Shown: positions 10,037 through 18,547 of the stretch, one piece after another
Layout: every line of letters begins with the position of its first letter
Position numbering within the stretch: the first letter of the stretch is position 1
Assembly (NCBI RefSeq): GCF_009833125.1
Contig: NZ_QRCC01000012.1
Coordinates: 62,001 to 126,000, forward strand
DNA: 64,000 nt
Origin: Nitrosomonas sp. HPC101
Lineage (GTDB): Bacteria; Pseudomonadota; Gammaproteobacteria; Burkholderiales; Nitrosomonadaceae
Reading direction: 5' to 3'
Made by a program: the position numbers and the translations under genes
Notes under the pieces: generated by a model
Told to the model about the DNA's origin: nothing
Databases searched by the model: none
Seen by the model: only the letters and a program-made list of their open reading frames with translations

Positions 10037-11280
10037 GTGATGGTCACCTTCTGGTTATCGGCGAATTGCGGTGTGTCGCCTGAAAAATCCACCGGGATGC
10101 TGTCGGCGCCGTCTACCCGCAAACGCAGCACATACGGCGTGGCCCTGGCTTCCGCATTCTCCACCGTAAACGTCAGTGTGGTTAATGCCGTCGGGTCGGC
10201 CGGGGTGACAATCGCATCGGCCTTGATGGTTCGATCGCCAAATAATAACAAAACCCGTTGGGCCAGCTGAATCTGCGGCAGGCATTCAATCGTCAAAACG
10301 ACATTGCCTGCCGGCGCGTTTGTGGGATCAGCCGATTTAATTTTCGGGCACAGGGGCATGGCCAGGGTGTTGCTTGTCCAGGCTGGAGTATCCGGGCGCT
10401 GCATCAATAAAGACACCGAATAAAATCCAACCGGCCATTTCGATCCCACATCGGCATCCTCGGCCTGGGTCGGCAGCTTGACAGCCATTTCGGTGTCGGT
10501 TCGCCCCGGTTCCGGTAACAGATCGATCGGCCTTGGTTTCGAAGGATCCGTCGGCTCAACCAGCAAGGGGTGTTGAAAGCGGATGACAAGGTTATCGCCA
10601 CCCAGACGTTCGCCAAGCAGGGTAATCGTATCGCCCAATTCGGCGCCCGGTTTCTGATTGGGAAAACGCAATCCGGTCAGGGAAGGTGACGGAGCCGCCG
10701 TCACATTGGCGCCCCGGTCCTCGGCTCCGCGTTTCAATACCGGTAGAGCCGCGCTATTGACCCGTGTGCTCTCGATCAGGACCACGGAGACCTGGTAGCC
10801 GGTGGAGAGCCGATATTCCGCCGAATGAAAACTACTCCACAACTTGAACATTTGATCCAGTTCCATGGCGTCAGGCGTAATACGTAATCGCTCGATTTGA
10901 TTTTGTAGGCCGGAATCCGGGGTGATCCCTTCGATATCGATCCTGCCCAGCAAGGGGTGATCGTGAAGTATCCGCATGGCCCGGCCCATGATTTGCTGAC
11001 CTGAAATATCATCATCATTCGCGCCGTAAGCCGTAATCATATAGTTCAGTATCAGGGACAAAGGCGGATGCGCATTCTCCCCGCTTCTTGCCTGTCCTGG
11101 CATCGGAAAATTACTGAATGCCGCGTTATACTGCGTGCTGTACAGAAAAATATTGAGCTGCTCGCCATTTTCTCCGACGCGGGCCATGCTCGGAGGCTTT
11201 GTACTTACCGTCGTCGCCGCTCCGGAAAGCAAATGGTGCAAGGTCGCGGTTACGGTTGCCAGCGCGTCCGGGCTGCTCAT
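10033..11280 (-). CDS. DUF4255 tail-terminator-like protein (Afp16/Pvc16 type) with extra C-terminal domain
   Basis: The N-terminal ~190 residues match the DUF4255/Pvc16 pattern: FLYSTQYNAAFSNFPMPG, then PPLSLILNYMITAYG and a GRAMRILHDHPLLG segment. In Afp and PVC this protein caps the tube and sheath and sets tail length. The remaining ~220 residues contain an IPT-like segment (GDTITLLGERLGGDNLVIRF) and beta-rich repeats such as VLTIECLPQIQLAQRVLLLF, making the 415-aa product longer than the simple cap. It overlaps both neighbours by four bases. Confidence 0.87.
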   Translation of the reverse strand: MSSPDALATVTATLHHLLSGAATTVSTKPPSMARVGENGEQLNIFLYSTQYNAAFSNFPMPGQARSGENAHPPLSLILNYMITAYGANDDDISGQQIMGRAMRILHDHPLLGRIDIEGITPDSGLQNQIERLRITPDAMELDQMFKLWSSFHSAEYRLSTGYQVSVVLIESTRVNSAALPVLKRGAEDRGANVTAAPSPSLTGLRFPNQKPGAELGDTITLLGERLGGDNLVIRFQHPLLVEPTDPSKPRPIDLLPEPGRTDTEMAVKLPTQAEDADVGSKWPVGFYSVSLLMQRPDTPAWTSNTLAMPLCPKIKSADPTNAPAGNVVLTIECLPQIQLAQRVLLLFGDRTIKADAIVTPADPTALTTLTFTVENAEARATPYVLRLRVDGADSIPVDFSGDTPQFADNQKVTIT

Positions 11281-12239
11281 TTCCCCCCCTTGCTTTCACG
11301 TCGCTTTAAGTATTCCTCCAGGCTCATTACCCCCGTGGGTTTTTTCTGACCCGCGTCCGGTTTTGCAGGCGATGGATTAACTGCACGGACTTCGACGCGG
11401 CCAATCGTGACATTGATGACGGGTTCGGTTTGAGATTGAGCATTGATCTCCCGCCAGCGGTTGCTGAGCTCAGCCTGCATGCCCGACAACCATGCCGGCG
11501 TTTGAAGATATCCACTTTGGTTAGGGTTTGAATCAGTTTCTGGCTGATTCTGAGCAATAACGGATTTTCTGATTTGCTCGCCATCCCTTTCGCCTTTTGC
11601 CTCCGGCTGAGCCGGCAATATTTTCAGTGGATCGGCTTCAATTTTGATCGTGTTTATGGGCGATAATTGCGTGTGATCTTTGTGTCCGTGTTGGTCTTCT
11701 TTGCCAGTATTCGTTTGCTTTAGTAATCGTCTTAGGGTTTCCTCAATACGATGGGGTAAACCGCTTTCGTTTGATACAACGTTGCTAGCTGCTCGACCCG
11801 TTGCTTGGGATGTTACTGTCTGTTCGTGGCCGATTGCGTCATTCAAAGTTGCTGAAGTTTCAGATGCTCTGCCTATTCGTGCCATCAGACCTTGAATCTG
11901 TGCATGGATTGAATCCATGCGATTCTCGTTGTTCGAATCGAACTTCGTGTCTGCGACGCGCTTTTCGGGTTGAGGACGATTCTGGAACCTGTCCGGCAAA
12001 GGCGCTACCTGTGAAATCTCTGGCGAAGCGTTCTCTGCATTCGGAAGCTTTGAGTACGCTTGGATACTCTTCTCTGTATCCAGGTTTTTACCAACACTGA
12101 CTTCCGCACTGCCGGTAAAGGCAGTGTCCGGGTCTGCCGCTGATAGAGGTCCCGGCTCGAACATCGATCTCATCCGAGGTTGCACCGTGTCAACCGTGCC
12201 CTGGTGGCGATGAATCATGTTAAGCAAAAAACCGGTCAT
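11277..12239 (-). CDS. eCIS-associated hypothetical with long disordered linker and conserved C-terminal strand
   Basis: The 320-aa product is polar and low in hydrophobic content over most of its length (many Gln, Ser, Glu and Asn). Its C-terminus carries a PVINVTIGRVEVRA strand followed by a Lys-rich EEYLKRRESK end. I have seen this VTIGRVEVRA motif in hypothetical proteins of other eCIS loci but know of no assigned function. It overlaps both neighbours by four bases. It could be a short tape-measure or scaffold-like linker; this is a guess from its composition and position. Confidence 0.7.
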   Translation of the reverse strand: MTGFLLNMIHRHQGTVDTVQPRMRSMFEPGPLSAADPDTAFTGSAEVSVGKNLDTEKSIQAYSKLPNAENASPEISQVAPLPDRFQNRPQPEKRVADTKFDSNNENRMDSIHAQIQGLMARIGRASETSATLNDAIGHEQTVTSQATGRAASNVVSNESGLPHRIEETLRRLLKQTNTGKEDQHGHKDHTQLSPINTIKIEADPLKILPAQPEAKGERDGEQIRKSVIAQNQPETDSNPNQSGYLQTPAWLSGMQAELSNRWREINAQSQTEPVINVTIGRVEVRAVNPSPAKPDAGQKKPTGVMSLEEYLKRRESKGGK

Positions 12240-12973
12240 GGTCCCACCATCCCCAGATAGAGCTGCCGGCGCACGGGGCTGAGATTCAGTATTTCCTGCT
12301 CAGTCCAGCCGTAAGCGCGGGCCAGCTTGTGTACCGTTTGCAGCATGCGCTCCGCCCACTCGTTGATTTCCACCCAGAGGAAACTGGCAATATCAAAAAA
12401 CATGTCCCAATTATGTGAACAATCAGGGCAAGTCAGATTGATGCGGACTTCGGCTTGCAGGTCCAGCTCTTCAATCCGCTGGTTCAATGCCTGGACAACA
12501 GACTCAGGCAATTGATCGATATTACAGAATGCACCCGCATGTTCTGCCGACAGGATGCAGCGCCCCAGCAAATACTGCAGAGCTGATTCTGCGTTGCCGC
12601 AGCCTTCAGCTTCGGCCAGATCGATACTGTTGGGCAAGCGAAAGCACAGCCGATAATCATCCGACTCCAGACTAAACTGATGCGCTATTTGACTGTCGGA
12701 CATATTGACTACAAGATCGGAAATATTCTGTTCCCATTCAATACGCATCGCGCATTGCGGACATACCGCGTTGTTTACCAGACGCGAGCCGAATAGTCGT
12801 TCACGCAACAACAACAAACAGGCATCACGTGTGCCGATACTCAGATTTGCAATATTATCGGGGCTTAATTCAGGAAATGCCGCAGCCAAAAGCATGAGCG
12901 TTCTTTGCAGCAGCGGCCGGTTCAGTCCCTGCTCCCAGACGTTCAGCACATCGATGGCATTCAGGTTTCGCAT
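12236..12973 (-). CDS. T4-type baseplate protein with zinc-ribbon cysteines
   Basis: A 245-aa protein, beginning LNAIDVLNVWEQGLNRPLLQ, contains the RDACLLLLRERLFG segment typical of the T4 baseplate (gp26-like) family. It has two CxxC pairs (CPQC and CPDC), so a zinc ribbon is likely. It ends in a segment with WAERMLQTVHKLARAYGWTEQEILNLS, seen in phage baseplate proteins that chaperone or contact the tape measure. It starts six bases after the tube stop and overlaps the next gene by four bases. Confidence 0.78.
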   Translation of the reverse strand: MRNLNAIDVLNVWEQGLNRPLLQRTLMLLAAAFPELSPDNIANLSIGTRDACLLLLRERLFGSRLVNNAVCPQCAMRIEWEQNISDLVVNMSDSQIAHQFSLESDDYRLCFRLPNSIDLAEAEGCGNAESALQYLLGRCILSAEHAGAFCNIDQLPESVVQALNQRIEELDLQAEVRINLTCPDCSHNWDMFFDIASFLWVEINEWAERMLQTVHKLARAYGWTEQEILNLSPVRRQLYLGMVGP

Positions 12974-12979
12974 CGCGGC

Positions 12980-13507
12980 TTAGCCTTCAGGCTCGGTAAA
13001 CTGTGGTTCGCTTGGCTCGGCGACCTCGTAATCGCGCTCCCAGCCTTCGTTTTCGAGCTTGAGGGTCTGTATCGCGACGGCATTGGCGTTGGCATCCAGG
13101 TCCGGCAATGCCTGAAATTCCGAAACCCAGCAACGATACACTTTATACGCAATAGCCAATTGTCCCGCCTCGTTATAAAGCTCGATAATGATGTCCTTGC
13201 GAAAATCCTTCAGTGAAACTTCCGCTCCTAGCCCCGAACCGAAATTCCAGACTTTGTTCGCCCATTTTTCAAACGCGGTATCGTGCGTGACGCCGCGCTC
13301 CAGGGTGATCGCCTCATATTTGGTGCGCCCCGGGGATTTGCGCGAGGTGCTGGGATCGCCGCCTTCGCGGTGTTCGACCAATTCCGTACTGCGTTTGAGC
13401 GCGCCTATTTTGCTGACGCCGGCGACAAAGCGGCCGTCCCATTTGATGCGAAACTTGAAGTTCTTATAAGGATCGAATCGTTGTGCATTAACGCTAAACT
13501 GTGCCAT
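12980..13507 (-). CDS. Contractile tail inner tube protein (gp19 family)
   Basis: The 175-aa protein begins RFDPYKNFKFRIKWDGRFVAGVSK and has a REGGDPSTSRKSPGRTKYEAITLERG motif, the signature of the T4 gp19-like tube family. Hexameric rings of it form the inner tube through which cargo passes. GGAG lies ten bases upstream of ATG 13507. It follows the sheath gene by 12 bases, the usual sheath-tube pair. Only one tube gene is seen in the window, while some eCIS have two. Confidence 0.94.
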   Translation of the reverse strand: MAQFSVNAQRFDPYKNFKFRIKWDGRFVAGVSKIGALKRSTELVEHREGGDPSTSRKSPGRTKYEAITLERGVTHDTAFEKWANKVWNFGSGLGAEVSLKDFRKDIIIELYNEAGQLAIAYKVYRCWVSEFQALPDLDANANAVAIQTLKLENEGWERDYEVAEPSEPQFTEPEG

Positions 13508-13519
13508 GACTGGGTCTCC

Positions 13520-15076
13520 TTAAACTTCAATTTGTCCAGCCATCTGCTGGATCTTGATGATGACGAATTCGGCGGGTTTCAAAGGCGCAAAACCGACCAC
13601 GATGTTGACGATGCCTAAGTTGATGTCATTTTGCGTCGTTGTTTCCTTATCGCATTTGACGAAATAGGCAGCGCGAGGGGTTTGCCCTTGAAATGCTCCT
13701 TGTCGAAACAGGTTTTGCATGAAGGCACCGATGTTAAGTCGAATCTGCGCCCAGAGGGGTTCATCATTTGGTTCGAATACAACCCATTGGGTACCGCGGT
13801 AGAGGCTTTCCTCGATAAACAGCGCGGTGCGGCGGACAGGGATGTATTTCCATTCGTCGGCGAGTTGGTCGGCGCCTCGCATGGTGCGCGATCCCCAAAC
13901 GACTTTCCCGATTACCGGGAAGGAACGCAGGCAATTTACGCCAAGGGGATTCAGTTGACCGCTTTCACCATCAGTCAGTTTGACGGAAAGCTCCACCACG
14001 CCAGTCAGAGTAGCTTCGATACCCGCCGGTGCTTTCCAGACTCCGCGGGCCGTGTCGGTGCGGGCAAAGATTCCGGCTATGACGCCACAGGGTACAAACG
14101 TTTCCAGGCGGTTTTCCTTCAATGGATCGGGCATTTTTACGCGCGGGAAAAACAGCGCGACATTCTTATCGCGTAGATTTAGGCTGTCCACGCCGGATGC
14201 CCCCGTAACATCGGAAGCCTCATCCCAACCGGAAGGGGAGTCGAGAATGAACATGGCTCGACGTGTTTGGCAATATTTCGCCGCCGCTGTCCTCGTTTGA
14301 GGACCGATGTCTGTTTCCCGTGTGAACGGCGGAATGCAGAGAATGTTGAATAAATCAGCCTTTTCCAGCAGCCACAGCCCCTGCTTGGCCGTCTCCAGAC
14401 TGGGAGCTGATATTTGAGCATCGCCTATTGATTGACCGTCGTCACCGTCAGTATTGGCGCCGGTAGAATTGCTATCGGCGAAAGGATCGTCACCAGGGTT
14501 GATATCCGCATTGTTTGTGGGTCGTGTAGCGGGAACGGCGCCAGAAACGCGCACCAGATTAGACTCCTGCTCCAGAATGGTTTTAACGTAACGCCTGTGG
14601 TTCGGATCTACCGAAATGTTGAGAAAAGTCTCTACGGCCCCGGTCGAAAAGTCTTTGACAGAGAGATTGAATAGGGTGCCATCTGCTTCGCTTGGCTCCA
14701 AGGGCCGAGTCTTATGATCCACGCGCACCCGCAGGAATTTTCCCCATACGCCTGGATTTGCCGCATTCAAATTCAAACCTCCCGGTAAAGTCACCGTCGC
14801 GGCAACGGCACTGTTGTGTACGCGAACAATGACTGCATCTGTTCCACCGTTAAGGAAAAACTGGTAGACGGCATAGCCAAGTAGACTGTCTACCCAAAGT
14901 CCGCCGAACCTGCGCTCAAACTCTGGAAAACTTTGTACCCGTATTGGGTTATCAACCGGACCGCGCCGTGTGCGCCCGACAAACGCGGTGATTGACGTCG
15001 CGATACCGGTTATAGTACGAACCCCACTGGGAATTTCTTCGATATAAACACCTGGATAACTCACTGCAACTGGCAT
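13520..15076 (-). CDS. Contractile tail sheath protein
   Basis: I take ATG 15076 as the start: it follows AAGGAGGTTGCAA, a strong ribosome binding site, and gives the conserved YPGVYIEEIPSGVRTI N-terminus, 12 codons inside the longest frame. The 518-aa product has the sheath family pattern: GRTRRGPVDNPIRVQSF and FERRFGGLW near the N-terminus, and at the C-terminus GSRTMRGADQLADEWKYIPV with the RTALFIEESLYRG and WVVFEPND segments. It forms the contracting outer cylinder. It is the first structural gene after the regulatory region and probably the first gene of the operon. Confidence 0.95.
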   Translation of the reverse strand: MPVAVSYPGVYIEEIPSGVRTITGIATSITAFVGRTRRGPVDNPIRVQSFPEFERRFGGLWVDSLLGYAVYQFFLNGGTDAVIVRVHNSAVAATVTLPGGLNLNAANPGVWGKFLRVRVDHKTRPLEPSEADGTLFNLSVKDFSTGAVETFLNISVDPNHRRYVKTILEQESNLVRVSGAVPATRPTNNADINPGDDPFADSNSTGANTDGDDGQSIGDAQISAPSLETAKQGLWLLEKADLFNILCIPPFTRETDIGPQTRTAAAKYCQTRRAMFILDSPSGWDEASDVTGASGVDSLNLRDKNVALFFPRVKMPDPLKENRLETFVPCGVIAGIFARTDTARGVWKAPAGIEATLTGVVELSVKLTDGESGQLNPLGVNCLRSFPVIGKVVWGSRTMRGADQLADEWKYIPVRRTALFIEESLYRGTQWVVFEPNDEPLWAQIRLNIGAFMQNLFRQGAFQGQTPRAAYFVKCDKETTTQNDINLGIVNIVVGFAPLKPAEFVIIKIQQMAGQIEV

Positions 15077-15364
15077 TTGCAACCTCCTTTTTTCCTTTTG
15101 GCTGGCGATCACTTAGATATCTCACCACACCTGATACTCTTGCGATAAAAAGTATCGCTGTCATTTTGGGTTGACATATTCTTGATTGGATCAACGGATC
15201 GATCTACTACTGAGCGCTACATAAAGTAATACTGAGCGCTACATCAATTACTAGGATTACTCGCTTTGAGATAAGAGGTTTTCCGTGTGCTTGTTTATCG
15301 ATTGGCAGGAAGCTGAACTATCCGGTGCAGTAGGAAAGAAAAGGTGACTCAGGAAGAAACGCTG
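15077..15364 (-). promoter_or_regulatory. Upstream region of the injection-system operon
   Basis: This 288-base gap lies between the AraC-type gene and the sheath gene, both on the minus strand. It is AT-rich and holds two perfect direct repeats (listed separately) about 130-170 bases before the sheath start. A short inverted repeat (GATACT...AGTATC, around 15131-15153) lies closer to the sheath. No sigma-70 promoter is convincing by eye, which fits activator dependence. This is inference. Confidence 0.5.
15208..15244 (-). promoter_or_regulatory. Two perfect 15-bp direct repeats with 22-bp period (candidate AraC operator)
   Basis: TACTGAGCGCTACAT occurs at 15208-15222 and again at 15230-15244. 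The period of 22 bases is about two helical turns, as expected for two half-sites bound on one face by an AraC-type dimer. The core AGCGCT is itself palindromic. The site lies between the AraC-family gene and the operon it could control. Confidence 0.55.
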
Positions 15365-16375
15365 TTACGACTGATCTGCAGATTGTCGGAATAGATTTCG
15401 CGCTTCTGAAGGTGTCAAACCGAATCGTTGTTTGAATGCGCGATTGAACCAGGAAAGGTTATTGAAACCCAGCTCAAAAGCTAACGTGCTGATACAGTGA
15501 TCGATGCACAGGGGATTGCACAAATGCCGATAAGCTTGCTCAAGCCGTAATCCAGTCACGTAATCGGCAAAGGTAGTATCTTCGCTGTGGAACAAGGTAC
15601 GAATATACTGGGGCGATATACCCTGATGCAGGGCGACTTGGTTGATGGATAATTCACTATCGGCAATATGTTCCATGATGTCATGCTTGACTGCCCGGAG
15701 CCGTGCTGCGCGCAGGCCGCATCTGCCCGTCATATGTGCTTCTTTACGTTTCGTGCCAAACAGCAGCGTGACCAGATCGTGTATCTGCGTGGAAACCAGT
15801 GAAGCGAGATCAAGAGATAAGCTGCCTCCCAGCTGCATCAGCATTTTTGTATAGCCGACCAGCAAACGTAATTCGGGCACAGCAGTGCTGGCGACTTTCT
15901 GTGTCAGGCAGGGTGCCGGGCAGTTAACTCCAGATGTGATCAGCAGAACGGGTACATCGATGATTGCAATCGATACTGCGTCAGCAATATGTGCATGATG
16001 GATCAAATCATTTGATCCCAGTATGGCGTCTCCAGGCTGACAACAGACAGGATCGCCGTCATCCAGGTTGATGATTACTATTCCATTGAGCGGTACCAGC
16101 AATACCGGATTATCGCCGTTTTCAGTGGCGGGGCAGGCGGCCTGGGTGGATGAAGGGGTTGTTGTTACGACATAGACTCTCAGATTAGGCAACAGCTGTT
16201 CGGTCAGCTCTGCAAAAGAAGGTCGATCCGGATGGAATTGACCAGCTATGCTGGCAATTTCAGCAGAACTATCCTGACAGGCCGATACATGTTCATTTTC
16301 AGGAAAATCATGGGAGGAATATTTCAGCTGGCTCATATCAAAATCCTGCCATTTGGATACTGATTCGTTAGTCAT
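15365..16375 (-). CDS. AraC/XylS-family transcriptional regulator
   Basis: The 336-aa protein has a C-terminal double helix-turn-helix of the AraC type at about residues 230-330 (SINQVALHQGISPQYIRTLF, then LAFELGFNNLSWFNRAFKQRFG and LTPSEARN). The N-terminal ~200 residues resemble a cupin-like sensing domain (GIVIINLDDGDPVCCQPGDA). AGGAG lies upstream of ATG 16375. It ends 288 bases before the sheath gene in the same orientation, so read-through from it into the injection operon is possible. The target is not known; position and the direct repeats suggest it controls the eCIS genes. Confidence 0.87.
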   Translation of the reverse strand: MTNESVSKWQDFDMSQLKYSSHDFPENEHVSACQDSSAEIASIAGQFHPDRPSFAELTEQLLPNLRVYVVTTTPSSTQAACPATENGDNPVLLVPLNGIVIINLDDGDPVCCQPGDAILGSNDLIHHAHIADAVSIAIIDVPVLLITSGVNCPAPCLTQKVASTAVPELRLLVGYTKMLMQLGGSLSLDLASLVSTQIHDLVTLLFGTKRKEAHMTGRCGLRAARLRAVKHDIMEHIADSELSINQVALHQGISPQYIRTLFHSEDTTFADYVTGLRLEQAYRHLCNPLCIDHCISTLAFELGFNNLSWFNRAFKQRFGLTPSEARNLFRQSADQS

Positions 16376-16397
16376 GGTCTTCTCCTGAGGTTTGCCG

Positions 16398-16622
16398 TTA
16401 TGTCATGATTTCTTCCTCAACAACCTGCTTTCTTATTTCGTCAGCTTCCCCTTTGTATTGTGAATCATCGAAATAAACATAATCTATATAGCATGAAATT
16501 AATGTTGTCTGACAAGAATTTATGTGACAAAAAGCACAATGTTTACAGCTTTGTGCGAGCTTGATTGACCAGAGATCTGGTTTAAGGAAATGCTCGATAA
16601 TCGAGATATTTTTGTAATCCAT
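16398..16622 (-). CDS. Doubtful small Cys-rich ORF upstream of the AraC gene
   Basis: A 74-codon frame ends 22 bases before the AraC-type gene. It has a CKHCAFCHINSC stretch that could bind metal, but it matches no family I know and its codon use is AT-rich like the surrounding spacer. It may be chance or a small regulator. Confidence 0.25.
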   Translation of the reverse strand: MDYKNISIIEHFLKPDLWSIKLAQSCKHCAFCHINSCQTTLISCYIDYVYFDDSQYKGEADEIRKQVVEEEIMT

Positions 16623-17219
16623 AAGCTATGGATTACAACGCCTTGCGTCTACGTACACTATTCACGATCTTATTCCATTTCCACATAAAAAGACTTGATT
16701 AGCTGTCCAAGCTTTGTTCATTTACAAGGAAAAGAACTTACGATTGTGCAAACAGTAGCGTGTTTGGGTGGAAGTTGCCAACGTGATGCCGTGGAAAAAT
16801 TCAATCCCAAGGCAGACGAAGACAAACAGTACTCCCACGAGGTGGCTCAGGCGTATGGTATGCCAGAGGCTGCGTTAATGTAATTGAAGCGTTGTCAGAC
16901 AATGATCAAACTATTGCGTGGCTTTTGTCGATCAATTTCCCGCACTTACTATTTCACCACGAAAAATAAGACACACCGTACCGAGAATGCATAACCATGC
17001 CCAGAGATAGTCGAGTTTGAGTGATTCCTTCATGTAGAAAAGGGAACGAATATCGACAAGATGATAACCTCCTGCGGATTTTGAGCTGCCCGAGAGACAG
17101 AATATTGAACTTAGAAACCGCAGTTGATCGTTTATCAGACGAATGTCATAAATACGTTGCTGATGGACAGCAATCCGATGGTAAGGCCAATCTCATGTAT
17201 GGTGAAATCCTCTGTGCGG
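16623..17219. other. Gene-poor, decayed stretch
   Basis: About 600 bases without an intact gene. It holds a 62-codon plus-strand frame (16695-16883, with a VACLGGSCQRDAVEKFNPKA segment) that I cannot assign, and a frameshifted DUF486 remnant on the minus strand (listed separately). The stretch looks like degraded DNA separating the injection system from the sugar operon. Confidence 0.5.
16935..17095 (-). pseudogene. Remnant of DMT/DUF486 small membrane protein gene
   Basis: Reading the minus strand in three successive frames gives QLKI, then QEVIILSIFVPFS, then FYMKESLKLDYLWAWLCILG followed by TVCLIFRG. Joined, they make the C-terminal half of a DUF486 (DMT family) protein, including its last transmembrane helix. 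At least two single-base frameshifts break it and the N-terminal half was not found. It is therefore a decayed gene. Confidence 0.6.
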
Positions 17220-17906
17220 CTAATCTGTCTCGAACAGTTCTACCGCTTTGAATTGCGTGAGCCGGACAAACGGTATATTTGAATCGGGTGATGCAATGAG
17301 CCGGTCGACCAGTTGTCTTTTTTCCTGGCCTGTAATCACCAGAATGATGCGATCGCTGTGGATGAGTGCACGCAGGCTCAGGCTGATACGCAAGGAGGGT
17401 GCTGCCGGAGGGGCGGCAGTCTGACACAGGCTGGCGCTATCGGGATCAAGAGTCATGCCGGGAAACAGCGAGGCGATATGGCCATCTGCTCCCAGTCCGA
17501 GGATGATCAGGTTGAATGGCAGTGGCAGCTCTGCCAGGCGTGCATCGATGTTGGCGATTGCCTGGTCGGGATGAGCGTGTTCGGTCTTGAGAGCGATGAA
17601 ATGGGGTGATTGCTGCATATGTTGCAGGAAATGCTGACGTACCAGTCGTTCGTTGGATTGCTCGCTGGTCGGCTCAACCCAGCGTTCGTCACTCAGCGTG
17701 ATGAAAACCTGTTGCCAGGGGAGATCCATCTGCGCCAATCGGGGAAGATAGAAGGTGGGGGTGTGTCCGCCGGGAACAACTAGGCTGGCTTTGCCGTGCT
17801 GTTCGATTGCAGAACGGAGTGTAGCAGCAGCTGACTGCGCCAGTGCCTCGGATAGCGAAGATAGATCGTTGAAAGCGTGACGTTTGATCAAAGAGTCAGT
17901 GGGCAT
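17220..17906 (-). CDS. pgl: 6-phosphogluconolactonase
   Basis: The 228-aa protein matches the Pgl/DevB family: SLVVPGGHTPTFYLPRLAQ near the N-terminus, the VFITLSDERWV motif, a NERLVRQHFL segment and LIILGLGADGHIASLFPG. It hydrolyses 6-phosphogluconolactone to 6-phosphogluconate in the oxidative pentose phosphate pathway. It is the last gene of the minus-strand sugar operon and overlaps the HAD gene by 19 bases. That tight link to surface-sugar genes is unusual; no zwf or gnd is next to it. Its length is normal for the family. Confidence 0.92.
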   Translation of the reverse strand: MPTDSLIKRHAFNDLSSLSEALAQSAAATLRSAIEQHGKASLVVPGGHTPTFYLPRLAQMDLPWQQVFITLSDERWVEPTSEQSNERLVRQHFLQHMQQSPHFIALKTEHAHPDQAIANIDARLAELPLPFNLIILGLGADGHIASLFPGMTLDPDSASLCQTAAPPAAPSLRISLSLRALIHSDRIILVITGQEKRQLVDRLIASPDSNIPFVRLTQFKAVELFETD

Positions 17907-18547
17907 AGGTCTGGAACAATTTCGACAGATTCAGGAAACGGATTGTCATCGCCGGGACGGACACGGCCAAGAAATGCGATTCCGTTCTGATGGGCACTTT
18001 CATAGTCCACCAGCGCATCACCAATCATTAGCACGCGCTCAGGTGCAAGCGGATGGGTTGACAGAATCTCTGCGATCAGCACCTCCTTGAGTCGGGGAGA
18101 GCCGTGTACTCCGGTAAAATAGTGTGACAGGCTACGTCGCTCAACAATCGCGCGCAATTCATTTTCCGGGGTGCCGGAAGCGACGAACAGCGGAATCTGA
18201 TCCGCCATTCTGTGCAGCAGCGCTTCCGCGCCTGCGACCGACTGGCAGGCAATAACTGCGTTCATGACCAGTTCGGAGAATCGCTGATCCAATTCCTGTT
18301 CCTCTTCTTGGGTGAGCGGAGGATAATTCAGCAGGTTTTGCTGAAAATAGTGAAATTTCAGATAGCGTGACATGCCGCCATTGGCACGATGATAAGCCAC
18401 GGCTGCTTCTGCAATCGTTTCACCATGGTGGCGGTACAGATCGGCAAAGGCTTGTGCTTTGATATCGCCGGATTCCACGATAACGCCATCAAAATCAAAA
18501 ATGATGGCTTGCCAGTAGTCAGCAGGGCGGGTTGTGATGATATTCAT
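17888..18547 (-). CDS. HAD-superfamily sugar phosphatase-like hydrolase
   Basis: The 219-aa protein has the HAD motifs in order: IFDFDGVIVES (motif I), FVASGTPENEL (motif II), a conserved Lys in PRLKEVLI, and MIGDALVDYESA (motif III/IV). A helical cap lies between motifs I and II, as in beta-phosphoglucomutase-like phosphatases. It overlaps both neighbours. In this operon a phosphatase step for a phosphorylated sugar acid is plausible, parallel to KdsC in Kdo synthesis, but the substrate cannot be read from the sequence. Confidence 0.85.
   Translation of the reverse strand: MNIITTRPADYWQAIIFDFDGVIVESGDIKAQAFADLYRHHGETIAEAAVAYHRANGGMSRYLKFHYFQQNLLNYPPLTQEEEQELDQRFSELVMNAVIACQSVAGAEALLHRMADQIPLFVASGTPENELRAIVERRSLSHYFTGVHGSPRLKEVLIAEILSTHPLAPERVLMIGDALVDYESAHQNGIAFLGRVRPGDDNPFPESVEIVPDLCPLTL

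Noticed and set aside
15208..15244. Repeat pair as the start of a CRISPR array
   Set aside because: Only two 15-bp units with a 7-bp gap and no cas genes; operator repeats are far more likely.
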